Positions 51,141-60,406 of a stretch of 64,000 nucleotides of DNA are shown here, piece after piece (position 1 is the first letter of the stretch; each line of letters begins with the position of its first letter). The stretch covers positions 38,477-102,476 of the forward strand of contig JBGSYC010000289.1 of assembly GCA_041751095.1 (NCBI GenBank), written 5' to 3'. The translations under genes and the position numbers were made by a program. The stretch comes from JADCRZ01 sp041751095 (GTDB lineage Bacteria > Bacteroidota > Bacteroidia > Chitinophagales > Chitinophagaceae). The notes under the pieces were generated by a model. The model worked only from the letters and a program-made list of their open reading frames with translations, was not told the DNA's origin and did not search any database.

Positions 51141-53146
51141 ACTTTCTTTTTTTTCAGAACAATTTGTTCACTATGTTTTTTGACAATGTATGAAAAGAAT
51201 TCCCGCAGGGATGCATAATCCTCGGGCAAAAAGTTGGCTTTCTTTAAAAGAACCCTGGTTCTTAAACGAATAACATTGTCCTGGTTGGCAATACTATATT
51301 CAAAAGCCCCTTCATTTTCATTAAAGGACACGCGGGCTGATTTTGGTATTTCTTCGACGGAATAATCCTTTGGCACCTCCATGCTTAACACAAATGTTTC
51401 ATCAAAAGTGTAAGGCATTTCAACAGGGTATTTTCTTTCCGCCGCCTTAAAGAAGTTTTCCTTATAGCCTTCGACGATTATCGGGTTGAAATAAATGATG
51501 TCTTCATTCATGTTCATATTAAAGTCAAAGTGCACCTGCAACGGTTGCTCTAACCTTTTTAAAGAATCAATAACCTGCGCTTTGATCTCCAGGTCTGTAG
51601 CGTAGGCCGACTTCATCGCTTGGAAATAATTGCTTTCCCCATCCTTCCTGATTTGTTCCCGCACCTTTAACGATTCATAATACCCCAGAACGGAATTTAC
51701 CCTTCCTATTATTCCTTCCTTTTCATCATTAACCATGAACACGGAAGTCACTTTTCTTTCCACTAATGAATCCGATTCAAAGTATACGGGCCTGGATTGA
51801 GACCCCAGAACCCTGGCATGCCCGTTGTAACATGAAGCATTTAGTTTTCCGAATCCAAGGAAATGCGTGGCATCGAGATAAAAATTACTATTGTTTATTC
51901 TCACTTCCGCTATTACGTAATTATACTGGTGAATCAATGGGTACATGTCGCTTGTTAAACCATTGTCCCGTGTGCTCAACAACACCGGATCGGCTTCAAT
52001 CCCTCCATGTCGGAGCATGGCAATCAGTAACATGTTTATCTCGGCTACGGAGCCGTTCCGGTTCTTTAAAACAGTTCTGAGGGGGTGGGAAAGATATTTT
52101 GTTGAAAAATTAGTACACGTAAAATTATCCCGTACAAAACAATAAATGCGCTGTGCTTTCTCAGCGGGAGATCCGGCTCCTGCCATAATTGTTTTCATGT
52201 CGTCATCGAGCCAGTTATTTTGATGACTAAGTGCAGCTCCGAAGTCTTCATCCTTCATGAGTTCTTCATTCACCGTTTGCCAGTTACCGAGAATTTGTTT
52301 GGGTTGCAAAGGCTCGCGGAATTCCGCAAGTTGAAATTCAATCTTGGAAATATAATTATCTAAAGACGACGTAAAGCTCTCTTCTTTTAAAGCGGGAACA
52401 TCCTTCAACACCCACCGGTTCTTCTGTACGTTAGCAGTGATCTTCAAATAATCACTTTGTGTCGCACTGTTTCCATCCGCTACTACACTATATGTCTGCC
52501 ATGCTATATCTTTTTCATTCAGGTAATAGGGGATATAACCCTGGTTAAGAAAAACATACCTGAAAAACTGGGGGATCTTTACCTCATACTCGCTCCATAA
52601 CACCGGGTGGTCTCCCTGGAATTGCCATGGCTGCAGGTTAAAAAGGAAGTCTGATTCTACTGTATAGGAATATTCAATTACAGATCCTTCTTTTACAGCA
52701 GGAAACGTGAATTTCCTGATCACTTTGTTTTTACTGATCTTATCTTTAAATACAGAACCGGTTTCCAATCTGGTTTCTATCACTTTTCCGTTGTCAACAT
52801 TATACGTAACCGCCTTTAGTTTCTCCAGTCTTTCCTCCGACCTGCCATCAAAATATAATGGTATAGTAATGTTTGCGGCATCAAATCCATTCTTATTAAT
52901 GATTTTAATTCTTTTTTGATGTTTAAATACAAGGGTAAACCACCCCTTCACATTTCCTTCAAAAGAAGAAGAGCCGATGTCTGCGATAACTACCGCACTG
53001 GCACTGCTGTCTATATTATATTTTGACAAATCAAAATCCTCGACTGATATTTTTCCAAATTTTACAGGAGATTTTTCCTGGGCTACTATTTTGAGGACAG
53101 GAACTATCAGGAGATTCGCAAGTAGCAACAAATGAAGGGTTCGCAT
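51137..53146 (-). CDS. DUF3857/transglutaminase-like protein, catalytic Cys absent
   Basis: A 669-residue exported paralogue of the next gene (signal LLLLANLLIVPVLKIVAQ). It has a DUF3857 N-terminus (WFTLVFKHQKRIKIINKNGF, YTVESDFLFNLQPWQFQGD) and a transglutaminase-like segment at about 300-440 (RIYCFVRDNFTCTN, RTVLKNRNGSVAEINMLLIA, MLRHGGIEADPVLLSTRDNG, FYLDATHFLGFGKL). At the position of the nucleophile Cys the sequence is NGSV (Val367), so this domain is probably catalytically inactive; GSV-type variants are also known in this family elsewhere. First gene of the pair (4-bp overlap), so it may act as a non-catalytic partner of the second protein. Confidence 0.87.
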   Translation of the reverse strand: MRTLHLLLLANLLIVPVLKIVAQEKSPVKFGKISVEDFDLSKYNIDSSASAVVIADIGSSSFEGNVKGWFTLVFKHQKRIKIINKNGFDAANITIPLYFDGRSEERLEKLKAVTYNVDNGKVIETRLETGSVFKDKISKNKVIRKFTFPAVKEGSVIEYSYTVESDFLFNLQPWQFQGDHPVLWSEYEVKIPQFFRYVFLNQGYIPYYLNEKDIAWQTYSVVADGNSATQSDYLKITANVQKNRWVLKDVPALKEESFTSSLDNYISKIEFQLAEFREPLQPKQILGNWQTVNEELMKDEDFGAALSHQNNWLDDDMKTIMAGAGSPAEKAQRIYCFVRDNFTCTNFSTKYLSHPLRTVLKNRNGSVAEINMLLIAMLRHGGIEADPVLLSTRDNGLTSDMYPLIHQYNYVIAEVRINNSNFYLDATHFLGFGKLNASCYNGHARVLGSQSRPVYFESDSLVERKVTSVFMVNDEKEGIIGRVNSVLGYYESLKVREQIRKDGESNYFQAMKSAYATDLEIKAQVIDSLKRLEQPLQVHFDFNMNMNEDIIYFNPIIVEGYKENFFKAAERKYPVEMPYTFDETFVLSMEVPKDYSVEEIPKSARVSFNENEGAFEYSIANQDNVIRLRTRVLLKKANFLPEDYASLREFFSYIVKKHSEQIVLKKKKV

Positions 53147-53243
53147 ATGATCCTGGGATTTGATGTTATTAAACGCTGCTAATGTAGTATTAGTATCAGC
53201 CTCAAAAGTTTGATAATTATCAAATTCGGATCATACGCCAATG

Positions 53244-53275
53244 AAAAAAGGCATCCCCGGAAAGATGCCTTTTTT
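53244..53275. terminator. Strong intrinsic terminator after the IscA-like gene
   Basis: AAAAAAGGCATC (53244-53255) and GATGCCTTTTTT (53264-53275) form a perfect 12-bp stem with an 8-nt loop. It lies 18 bp after the minus-strand IscA-like stop, and the T run follows on both strands. It isolates that gene from the DUF3857 operon. Confidence 0.88.
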
Positions 53276-53292
53276 CAGTTATCATGAAATAT

Positions 53293-53637
53293 CTATACCG
53301 CGAACGACGTGCCGCATCCACAGGTTTTACTGGCGTTTGGATTGGCAAAAGTGAACCCCCTGGAATTCAACCCGTCCTGCCAGTCAATTTCCATTCCCAT
53401 CAGGTAGATACCATGGGCTTTGTTCATTATACAGGGAACGCCATTCAACTCAAACTCCTCGTCGGCGTCTGTTTTATCATCAAATCCTAAAATATAGGTC
53501 ATTCCTGAACAGCCACCGCCTTTAACACCCACCCGCAAATATTTGCTCTGATCAAATCCTTCTTCATTCATCAGCCTCATAACCTGGTTTACCGCATTGT
53601 TTGTTAAGGTAACAGGCGCATTTGTAAGTGTTTCCAT
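53293..53637 (-). CDS. A-type iron-sulfur cluster carrier (IscA/ErpA/SufA family)
   Basis: A 114-residue protein that accepts and delivers Fe-S clusters to target enzymes in the cytoplasm. The three conserved cysteines are present: Cys43 in VKGGGCSGMTYILGF, and Cys106 and Cys108 in NASKTCGCGTSF. The typical LTNNAVNQVMRLM start and GIYLMGMEIDWQDGLNSRGFTF segment are also found. There is an extra Cys69. The protein is complete. Which of IscA, ErpA or SufA it corresponds to cannot be told without phylogeny, and no other isc/suf gene is adjacent. A strong terminator follows. Confidence 0.94.
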   Translation of the reverse strand: METLTNAPVTLTNNAVNQVMRLMNEEGFDQSKYLRVGVKGGGCSGMTYILGFDDKTDADEEFELNGVPCIMNKAHGIYLMGMEIDWQDGLNSRGFTFANPNASKTCGCGTSFAV

Positions 53638-53842
53638 ATCTTATATATTTTTATTCAGTTCAATAACTCTCTTCTGCAAAGATCAAATAATTATTTTTAA
53701 CGACAGCAAATACTATGTACGAACAGTTGGGGATGGATATTGTTCGTGCATACATCACAACAATAAATCCGGGAAGCAACGGCCGATAGTGTAGCAGCAG
53801 AACTCAATTTCAGTTTATACTTCTCCGTATCCCCGAAGCCTT

Positions 53843-53850
53843 TACATTTG
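53843..53850 (+). promoter_or_regulatory. TAnnTTTG -7 element before the DUF7935-like gene
   Basis: TACATTTG at 53843-53850 matches the -7 consensus and ends 17 bp before the ATG at 53868. No good -33 TTTG is found at the usual distance, so this is a partial match. Confidence 0.35.
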
Positions 53851-53867
53851 CACAATACTTCCATTAT

Positions 53868-54383
53868 ATGGACACATCTACCATGATCATAATAGCTTTG
53901 GTTATTGTTGGTGGGATTACAGGACTTTATCTTTTTTCTTACTTTACCGAAAAAAAAGCTGCCGGGCCTGCGAAAGACGATGCAGGAGGTGCATCTGTGC
54001 TTCCGCTGAAATTACAGGCTTACGAAAGACTGGTGCTGCTTGCAGACAGGATAGCTCTGCCGAGTATCATCAGCCGGGTAAGTGAAACCAACATGAGTGC
54101 CAGGGATATGCAAATGGTTCTTACCCAAACCATCAAACAGGAATTTGAACATAATATCACACAGCAGATATATGTAAGTGCTGAAGCCTGGGAAGCGATA
54201 CGCAACCTAAAAGAACAAAACATCCTGATCATTAACCAGGTTTCATCTTTTTTGCCGGAAAACGCTACCGGCCTTGACCTGAGTAAAAGCCTGATGCAGG
54301 TGCTGGTTGAAAATCCGAAGGCTTCCTTACACAATATCGTTTCGGATGCTTTAAGTTACGAAGCAAAGAAGTTGATGCAGTAA
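53868..54383 (+). CDS. Conserved membrane-anchored protein (DUF7935-like)
   Basis: A 171-residue protein. One N-terminal membrane helix (MIIIALVIVGGITGLYLFSYF, residues 6-26) is followed by a short linker and a helical cytoplasmic-type domain: LPLKLQAYERLVLLADRIAL, DMQMVLTQTIKQEFEHNITQ, SAEAWEAIRNLKEQNILIIN. It is conserved in Bacteroidota next to different housekeeping genes and probably belongs to the DUF7935 family; I know of no function. Mutase starts 57 bp downstream on the same strand, which could mean co-transcription. Confidence 0.65.
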   Translation: MDTSTMIIIALVIVGGITGLYLFSYFTEKKAAGPAKDDAGGASVLPLKLQAYERLVLLADRIALPSIISRVSETNMSARDMQMVLTQTIKQEFEHNITQQIYVSAEAWEAIRNLKEQNILIINQVSSFLPENATGLDLSKSLMQVLVENPKASLHNIVSDALSYEAKKLMQ

Positions 54384-54440
54384 CTACGACCGGACGACTT
54401 ACCGGCTGCAGCAGAACTTCAGTGAACGAATAATTGTCTT

Positions 54441-55997
54441 ATGAGCGATAAAAAATATACGGATAGTGGTATAGAGATAAAAAAAATCTACACAGCAGAC
54501 GACCCACAGTCGAAGACACATGAACTTCCCGGCGAGTTTCCCTTTACCAGGGGAGTTCAACCTGATATGTACCGGGGAAAGCTTTGGACGATGAGGCAGT
54601 ACTCGGGATTCAGCACTGCAGAAGAAAGCAATAAACGTTACCACTATTTACTGGCTCAGGGGGTAATGGGTCTAAGTGTTGCATTCGATCTTCCGACGCA
54701 GATCGGTTTTGATAGTGACCACCCGATGTCGGAAGGCGAAGTAGGAAAGGTAGGCGTTGCCATCGATTCGCTTGAAGATGTGGAAACGCTTTTTAGCGGC
54801 ATCAGGCTGGAAGAGGTATCCACTTCCATGACCATCAATGCCACAGGATTTATTTTGCTCGCGTTTTACATTGCTCTGGCAAAAAAGCAGGGCGCAGACC
54901 TGAAAAAAATTACCGGCACCATACAAAACGACATCCTTAAAGAATATGCAGCGAGGGGCACTTATATATATCCGCCCAAACCATCGATGCGTATCATCAC
55001 AGACATCTTTGAATGGTGTAGCGTGGAATTGCCTAAGTGGAATACCATCTCGATTTCGGGTTATCACATCAGGGAGGCCGGCAGTACTGCCGTTCAGGAA
55101 ATTGCCTTTACTTTAAGCAACGGGAAAGCATACGTAGAAGCGGCAAAAAACAGGGGTCTCGACATTAACGTTTTTGGCAAACGTCTTTCTTTCTTTTTTA
55201 ACGCGCATAACAACCTGTTTGAAGAAGTGGCAAAATTCCGTGCTGCAAGAAGAATGTGGGCCAAAATGATGAAAGACCTCGGCGCAACGGACACGAAAGC
55301 GATGATGATGCGTTTTCATACACAAACGGGTGGCAGTACATTAACCGCCCGGCAGCCACTGAATAATATTTCGAGGGTTACTATTCAGACCTTGTCGGCG
55401 ATTTTAGGGGGAACCCAATCACTGCATACAAACGGGTTTGATGAAGCGCTGAGCCTTCCTACAGAAGAAGCTGCCCGGATAGCGCTCCGCACCCAGCAGA
55501 TCGCTGCCTATGAAAGCGGCGTTGCAGATACGGCAGATCCGTTGGCAGGAAGTTATTTTGTAGAGGCGCTTACAGATGAAGTTGAGGGCAAGTCCTGGGA
55601 GCTTATGGAAAAGGTGGAAGCGTTAGGCGGAAGCGTTGCTGCCATTGAACAGGGATTCATACAAAATGAGATTGCCAAAAGCGCTTATGAATATCAACGC
55701 CGTATTGAGAACAATGAAAAAATCATCGTTGGGGTAAACAAATTCGAGTCAGTTGAAACCAGCACCGTACCCGGTTTTAAAATAGATGATTCCATCCGCC
55801 ATGTGCAGTCTGAAAAACTTTCCTCACTTCGAAGCAGGCGGGATCCCGCAAGGTGCGATTCGATTCTGCAGTCTTTGATTGACACGGCGTCTGGCGGGGA
55901 AAACATTATGCCCGGCGTAATTGAAGCTGTTGAAAACCACTGTACATTGGGAGAAATTGCTGACACACTTCGTGAAGTTTTCGGGGAGCACAAGTAA
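54441..55997 (+). CDS. Methylmalonyl-CoA mutase family, substrate-binding subunit
   Basis: A 518-residue TIM-barrel subunit of an adenosylcobalamin-dependent acyl-CoA mutase, without the C-terminal B12-binding domain, which must be a separate polypeptide encoded elsewhere. Motifs: FPFTRGVQPDMYRGKLWTMR, QYSGFSTAEESN with Tyr54 as in methylmalonyl-CoA mutase (hydroxyisobutyryl-CoA mutases have Ile there), SVAFDLPTQIGFDSDHP, GTIQNDILKEYAARGTYIYP, RFHTQTGGSTLTARQP and ISGYHIREAGST. The Tyr favours methylmalonyl/ethylmalonyl-type substrates and thus propionate or succinyl-CoA metabolism. No MeaB-like GTPase or epimerase is adjacent. Confidence 0.88.
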   Translation: MSDKKYTDSGIEIKKIYTADDPQSKTHELPGEFPFTRGVQPDMYRGKLWTMRQYSGFSTAEESNKRYHYLLAQGVMGLSVAFDLPTQIGFDSDHPMSEGEVGKVGVAIDSLEDVETLFSGIRLEEVSTSMTINATGFILLAFYIALAKKQGADLKKITGTIQNDILKEYAARGTYIYPPKPSMRIITDIFEWCSVELPKWNTISISGYHIREAGSTAVQEIAFTLSNGKAYVEAAKNRGLDINVFGKRLSFFFNAHNNLFEEVAKFRAARRMWAKMMKDLGATDTKAMMMRFHTQTGGSTLTARQPLNNISRVTIQTLSAILGGTQSLHTNGFDEALSLPTEEAARIALRTQQIAAYESGVADTADPLAGSYFVEALTDEVEGKSWELMEKVEALGGSVAAIEQGFIQNEIAKSAYEYQRRIENNEKIIVGVNKFESVETSTVPGFKIDDSIRHVQSEKLSSLRSRRDPARCDSILQSLIDTASGGENIMPGVIEAVENHCTLGEIADTLREVFGEHK

Positions 55998-56256
55998 ACT
56001 GAGCGCTGACTATGTCATTGATATTGCCTATCAGGGCATCGTTGTAGGAAAACACGTGGCAATTCGGCTGCACAGGAGCCGCTTTAAAGTTTAGTGGCCT
56101 GGTGCGTTTCTGCCGGTTTCACCATGCTCCCCGATAAACAGGTTTGCCTGTGGCACAGGGTGTATGCGACGGATGGAAGTGCCTGGAAAAAATATACCAT
56201 GAATTATCATCAAAATAATTAGATTTATAGTTCTTTAAAAAAATTGCACTGCCTGT

Positions 56257-57996
56257 ATGGGAGACTACCAAATAAAAAAAGAATCCAAAGTTTATGATGC
56301 GGTAATTGTGGGCTCGGGTGCGGGCGGTGGAATGGCCGCCAAGGTGCTCGCAGAGGCTGGCCTTGAAGTGCTGCTGCTTGAAGCAGGGCAGCCTTACGAC
56401 TCCGCACAAGGCGACATGTTCAAATGGAATTATGATTCGCCGAGGCGCGGAGCGGCCGGAAAATACGACAATTTCGGCGATTACGACGCAGCCTGGGGCG
56501 GCTGGAAAATTGACGGAGAGCCTTATACGAAAAAAGGAAAAACCACCTTTGACTGGTTCCGCAGCCGTATGGTAGGTGGGCGTACCAATCACTGGGGAAG
56601 AATTTCTTTGCGTTTCGGCCCTAACGACTTCAAACGCGGCAGCATTGACGGTCTTGGTGAAGACTGGCCGCTCAGCTATGATGATGTGAAACCCTATTAT
56701 GACCGCATTGACCAGATGATTGGTATTTTTGGTTCGGTAGAGAACATTTACAACGAACCTGATGGCATATTTATGCCGCCCCCAAAACCGCGGGCATATG
56801 AACTGCTGATAAAAAACGCAGCGGAAAAAAGAGGGGTAAAAATCATTCCTTCGAGGTTATCTATTATTACGAAGCCATTGGGAGACAGGCCTGCCTGTCA
56901 CTTTTGCGCTCAATGCGGAAGAGGCTGCGCTACTTATTCCAACTTTTCTTCGCAGGGCGTTTTAATCCGCCCGGCGCTGAAGTCAGGAAAAGTTAAACTT
57001 ACGACGGGGGCGATGGTGCGGGAAGTTTTGACAAATGACCAGGGTAAAGCTGTCGGGGTTTCTTATGTAGATACCACGTCTTTACAGGAATACCAGGTAA
57101 ACGGAAAAGTAATCATCATCGCCGCCAGCGCAGGAGAAAGCGCCCGGCTATTGTTGAACTCAAAATCATCAAGGCATCCAAACGGCCTTGCTAATGCGAG
57201 CGGAGTTGTAGGGAAGTATATACATGATTCTACCGGTGCGTCGGCGGGTGCATTCATTCCCAAAATGATGGATATGCCGCGGTATAATGAAGACGGCGTT
57301 GGCGGGATGCATCTGTATACTCCGTGGTGGCTTGATAACAAGAAACTTGATTTCCCGCGTGGTTATCATATCGAATATGGAGGAGGGATGAATATGCCGG
57401 GGTATGGATTCGGAGGAGGCATTGAAAGGCTTAATGGTACAGTACCCGACAGAAACGGGAAAATGAGGCCAAAAGGCGGAGGGGGTTATGGCAAACAATT
57501 AAAAGATGATTACCGCCGGTTCTATGGTGCACACATTGGCATGTCTGGCCGTGGCGAATCCGTTCCCATGGAAAGCAATTATTGCGAGATAGACCCCGTA
57601 ACGGTCGACAAATACGGCATACCTGTTTTACGTTTCAATTATACCTGGACGGATCATGAAATTAAACAGGCCAAACATATGCAGGAAACTTTTAACCAGA
57701 TCATTGATTCTATCGGTGGTGTACGGTCGGGACCTGCCCCCGGAGAAGATCGAAATTATGGTTTACTCGACCCGGGCCGGATAATACATGAAGTAGGCAC
57801 CGTTCGGATGGGTAACGATCCTAAAAAATCAGCTTTAAACAAATGGTGCCAGTCACACGAGGTAAAAAACCTTTTTGTGGTTGATGGTGGGCCCTTTGTT
57901 TCGCAGGCTGACAAAAACCCTACATGGACGATCCTTGCCTTATCACTAAGGGCCTCAGAATACATTGTAGATGAACTAAAGAAACAAAACATTTAA
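56257..57996 (+). CDS. GMC-family FAD-dependent oxidoreductase
   Basis: A 579-residue flavoprotein of the glucose-methanol-choline family. The FAD dinucleotide motif is VGSGAGGGMAAKVLAEAGLE near residue 18, followed by RMVGGRTNHWGRISLRFGP, a Cys-rich segment (PACHFCAQCGRGCATYS, near 210-226) and VIIIAASAGESARLLLNS. The C-terminus carries RIIHEVGTVRMGNDPKKSAL, then FVVDGGPFVSQADKNPTWTI. There is no N-terminal signal; in this group the large subunit is exported with its Tat-targeted partner, which is the next gene (28-bp gap). Together they resemble membrane sugar/gluconate dehydrogenases, oxidising a hydroxyl of an unknown, probably sugar-like, substrate in the periplasm. Confidence 0.92.
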   Translation: MGDYQIKKESKVYDAVIVGSGAGGGMAAKVLAEAGLEVLLLEAGQPYDSAQGDMFKWNYDSPRRGAAGKYDNFGDYDAAWGGWKIDGEPYTKKGKTTFDWFRSRMVGGRTNHWGRISLRFGPNDFKRGSIDGLGEDWPLSYDDVKPYYDRIDQMIGIFGSVENIYNEPDGIFMPPPKPRAYELLIKNAAEKRGVKIIPSRLSIITKPLGDRPACHFCAQCGRGCATYSNFSSQGVLIRPALKSGKVKLTTGAMVREVLTNDQGKAVGVSYVDTTSLQEYQVNGKVIIIAASAGESARLLLNSKSSRHPNGLANASGVVGKYIHDSTGASAGAFIPKMMDMPRYNEDGVGGMHLYTPWWLDNKKLDFPRGYHIEYGGGMNMPGYGFGGGIERLNGTVPDRNGKMRPKGGGGYGKQLKDDYRRFYGAHIGMSGRGESVPMESNYCEIDPVTVDKYGIPVLRFNYTWTDHEIKQAKHMQETFNQIIDSIGGVRSGPAPGEDRNYGLLDPGRIIHEVGTVRMGNDPKKSALNKWCQSHEVKNLFVVDGGPFVSQADKNPTWTILALSLRASEYIVDELKKQNI

Positions 57997-58024
57997 TTAA
58001 GCCATCTAACTTTAAATTATTTAT

Positions 58025-58681
58025 ATGGACAGGAGAAAATCGATAAAAGCGCTTGTAGTAGGAACCTTTTCTGCCGGTGCAGTGCTGGATGCCTGTAAAG
58101 AGGGTGATAAAAAGCAACCGCAGGAGGGTCATGAACATGGTCAAGCCTCTGCCGAAGGCACGAAAGAAGATTCTTATAACGAGGCTATACGGAAAAAGGT
58201 TTTCTTTAACGATCACGAAATGAAAACGATCACTGTACTGGCCAACATCATTATACCGGCTGACGAACATTCCGGAAGCGCGGAAGACGCCGGAGTTCCT
58301 CAGTTCATTCATTTCATGTCGAACGATAAACCTGACCTGCAAACACCTTTGCGGGGAGGGCTTAAATGGCTTGACCTCCAATGTATCAAGCGGTATAATC
58401 ATCCTTTCGTTGAATGTACGGAAGATCAGCGGATAGAAATGGTTGAAGAACTCGCCTGGCCTGAAAAATCCAGGCCCGAAATGACCCAGGGTGTGGAGTT
58501 TTTCAGCCGTATGAGAAACCTCACCGCAAGTGGTTTCTGGAGCAGTAAAATAGGTGTTGAAGATATCGGCTATAAAGGCAATGTACCGCATCAATGGAAT
58601 GGCGCACCACCGGAAGTTCTTCAGAAATTGGGGGTGGCATATGATGAAAAAATGTTGAAAGAATGTTTGAGCTTTAGCTAA
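58025..58681 (+). CDS. Gluconate 2-dehydrogenase subunit 3 family protein, Tat-exported
   Basis: A 218-residue small subunit for the GMC oxidoreductase encoded 28 bp upstream. The N-terminus has a twin-arginine-type motif (MDRRKSIKAL, Arg3-Arg4) and a hydrophobic segment ending LDAC (Cys24), so it may be a Tat-exported lipoprotein that carries the large subunit out of the cytoplasm. The family region is at about 60-210: FFNDHEMKTITVLANIIIPA, GSAEDAGVPQFIHFMSNDKP, MVEELAWPEKSRPEMTQGVE and FSRMRNLTASGFWSSKIGVE. A hairpin terminator follows. No cytochrome c subunit is adjacent. Confidence 0.9.
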   Translation: MDRRKSIKALVVGTFSAGAVLDACKEGDKKQPQEGHEHGQASAEGTKEDSYNEAIRKKVFFNDHEMKTITVLANIIIPADEHSGSAEDAGVPQFIHFMSNDKPDLQTPLRGGLKWLDLQCIKRYNHPFVECTEDQRIEMVEELAWPEKSRPEMTQGVEFFSRMRNLTASGFWSSKIGVEDIGYKGNVPHQWNGAPPEVLQKLGVAYDEKMLKECLSFS

Positions 58682-58703
58682 CAATTAGCTACAGGTAAGG
58701 CTT

Positions 58704-58741
58704 AGTGAAAAGAACGGGTTAAAATGCTCATTCTTTTCACT
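58704..58741. terminator. Hairpin after the GMC operon
   Basis: AGTGAAAAGAA (58704-58714) and TTCTTTTCACT (58731-58741) form a perfect 11-bp stem with a 16-nt loop, 23 bp after the subunit-3 stop, followed by T-rich sequence. Confidence 0.75.
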
Positions 58742-58858
58742 TTCATTGTTAAAATCGTGCGTTCGTCAACGCTGACTTAGGCTTTCGCGATTTACGCTAA
58801 AACTTCAGGTATTCGGTTAGTTTCTTACAAATCTTCTCTTTTACCCCGTAATTAAATA

Positions 58859-59488
58859 ATGTCTTTTTCTCCCGCTCAACTTTTATCTCTTAGTAAACGC
58901 ATAAAAGCAATCTCACAGGTTGGACTCACCTATAGCATTGACGACTATAATTTAGAAAGATATAAAGAACTGGAACATATCAGCTACGAGCTGACAGCCG
59001 CAATAACAGATCAGCCCGAAAATATAATCAGCGGATTTTACCTGAATGGAAAAGAATACCCGACGCCCAAAGCAGACATACGGGCTGTGGTTTTCAACGA
59101 CCAGCAGCAGATTTTGCTGGTAAGGGAAAAAGAAGATCGCAAATGGTCGTTGCCCGGCGGATGGGCCGACATTGGTTACAGCCCGAGTGAGATTGCCGTA
59201 AAGGAAGTTGAAGAGGAAACGGGTTTAATTGTAAAGCCTGCTAAATTGCTGGCAGTATTTGATAAAAAGTTCCATCCCCACCCGCCTGAACTCGAATACG
59301 TATACAAAATATGCATCCGGTGTATCATAACCGGGGGCCAGATAAAGCAATCTCATGACATCATGGAAGCCGGGTTTTTCGACCAGGAAAATATCCCCGA
59401 ACTGTCAGAAAAAAGAGTCGTTCTTTCCCAGATCAACCTGATGTTTGAATTTCTTCATAACCCCGACAAGGAAGTGGTATTTGATTAG
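58859..59488 (+). CDS. NUDIX hydrolase with N-terminal helical domain (YjhB-like)
   Basis: A 209-residue nucleoside-diphosphate-linked hydrolase. Residues 1-60 form the NUDIX_N domain (LLSLSKRIKAISQVGLTYSI, LERYKELEHISYELTA). The Nudix fold follows (DIRAVVFNDQQQILLVREKE) with the box GWADIGYSPSEIAVKEVEEETG near 100-122. The first Glu of the G-x5-E-x7-REUxEE signature is Tyr here and the Arg is Lys, while the metal-binding EVEEE core is kept. Relatives hydrolyse ADP-ribose or similar nucleotides; the substrate here is unknown. It is the last core-like gene before the second cassette-like patch. Confidence 0.9.
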   Translation: MSFSPAQLLSLSKRIKAISQVGLTYSIDDYNLERYKELEHISYELTAAITDQPENIISGFYLNGKEYPTPKADIRAVVFNDQQQILLVREKEDRKWSLPGGWADIGYSPSEIAVKEVEEETGLIVKPAKLLAVFDKKFHPHPPELEYVYKICIRCIITGGQIKQSHDIMEAGFFDQENIPELSEKRVVLSQINLMFEFLHNPDKEVVFD

Positions 59489-59561
59489 TCAACACGTAAT
59501 ATGCAACCAATTGCCTCACTGGCCAAAGCAAATTACGCTTACTACTGTATATACTCAAATT

Positions 59562-59981
59562 ATGACATTAAAACTATTAAGACTGACTTTATTTGCCAGT
59601 GTATATATTTCTATTAATTCGTGCGATAGATATGAATGCCTAAATTCTAATCCTACATTTGATAAGTTCTCACCTGACGCAGATGAATATAAAAGTGAGT
59701 TGGCTAAACAAATAAAAAAACTCGGAGCAGAAAACCTTACCTATTGGCATGAGAGATACGTAAAGAAAGATGGAAGAGAATCTATAGTGGTACACATTCA
59801 GGGAAGAGGACTATGTGCAGAAGGAGAAATTGTGGTAACTAACTGGGACAAATTAAGTGGTATGAGGAGAGAAATTAGTGGTTATCGTGGAGCAAGACTT
59901 AAAGGTTTAAAATTCGAAATAATACAGGATTCAGCTATAACAAACTTCTTCTACAAGGACATTGATAGGATTATTGATTAA
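59562..59981 (+). CDS. Small lipoprotein of unknown function
   Basis: The Met at 59562 gives a 139-residue lipoprotein with signal TLFASVYISINSC (Cys21), then DRYECLNSNPTFDKFSPDAD. The frame is open further upstream to 59445, overlapping the NUDIX gene, but those residues are not protein-like. The mature domain is short and alpha/beta: ELAKQIKKLGAENLTYWHER, then YVKKDGRESIVVHIQGRGLC, and EIIQDSAITNFFYKDIDRII at the end. Three or four cysteines are present. No family is recognised. Its 3' end is followed within 10 bp by GAGTATAAC, a box related to the ends of the island repeat elements, so it may be a cassette gene. Confidence 0.6.
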   Translation: MTLKLLRLTLFASVYISINSCDRYECLNSNPTFDKFSPDADEYKSELAKQIKKLGAENLTYWHERYVKKDGRESIVVHIQGRGLCAEGEIVVTNWDKLSGMRREISGYRGARLKGLKFEIIQDSAITNFFYKDIDRIID

Positions 59982-59989
59982 TCAGAAGT

Positions 59990-60255
59990 GAGTATAACTA
60001 TAAAGCAAATATATTGACACATACTTAAGGAGAACTAAAAGATACATCTTATCCGGAGCTTGGCTGGATATAACAGTGCATTCAGTCAATTGGCGCTTGA
60101 CTCAACAATGATGGACTATTTATCATTGCGTACATTGGTTAGCAGGACATTACAATTCAGCTATAGAAGGAACAATGAGCAATATGTTATAAATTTGGCG
60201 GCATGAGCGACCGGAGTGCTATCGTCCCACTGCATAAATGCTATAACGTTATGCG
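59990..60255. repeat. attC-like palindromic element 4 (second locus)
   Basis: Left end GAGTATAACTATAAAGCAAA (from 59990), 9 bp after the lipoprotein stop. Right end CCCACTGCATAAATGCTATA...ACGTTATGCG (60226-60255). The right end closely matches the 42744 left end in reverse complement (GCATTTATGC core, AACGTT). The ends are imperfect inverted repeats; total about 266 bp. This places a member of the 41-45 kb family 15 kb away. Confidence 0.6.
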
Positions 60256-60406
60256 TCAGACTGAGTGAAAATTGGAATAAAGTAATAAACCTTATCTGTA
60301 ATCAGATAAAACCGGCTTGAGCGACATTTTGGTATGCACCCATTTGGCGGGACAACAATTTTCTTCACATAGGAAACTGTTACCTTCACGCCGATTTTGA
60401 CACTTC

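Noticed and set aside
56119..56592. 157-codon minus-strand frame before and across the GMC gene start
   Set aside because: It overlaps the conserved FAD-binding region of the GMC oxidoreductase, and its translation is not protein-like.
57920..58684. 254-codon open frame antisense to the gluconate dehydrogenase subunit 3 gene
   Set aside because: It lies opposite a well-supported gene, resembles no protein and has a biased composition expected of a shadow frame.
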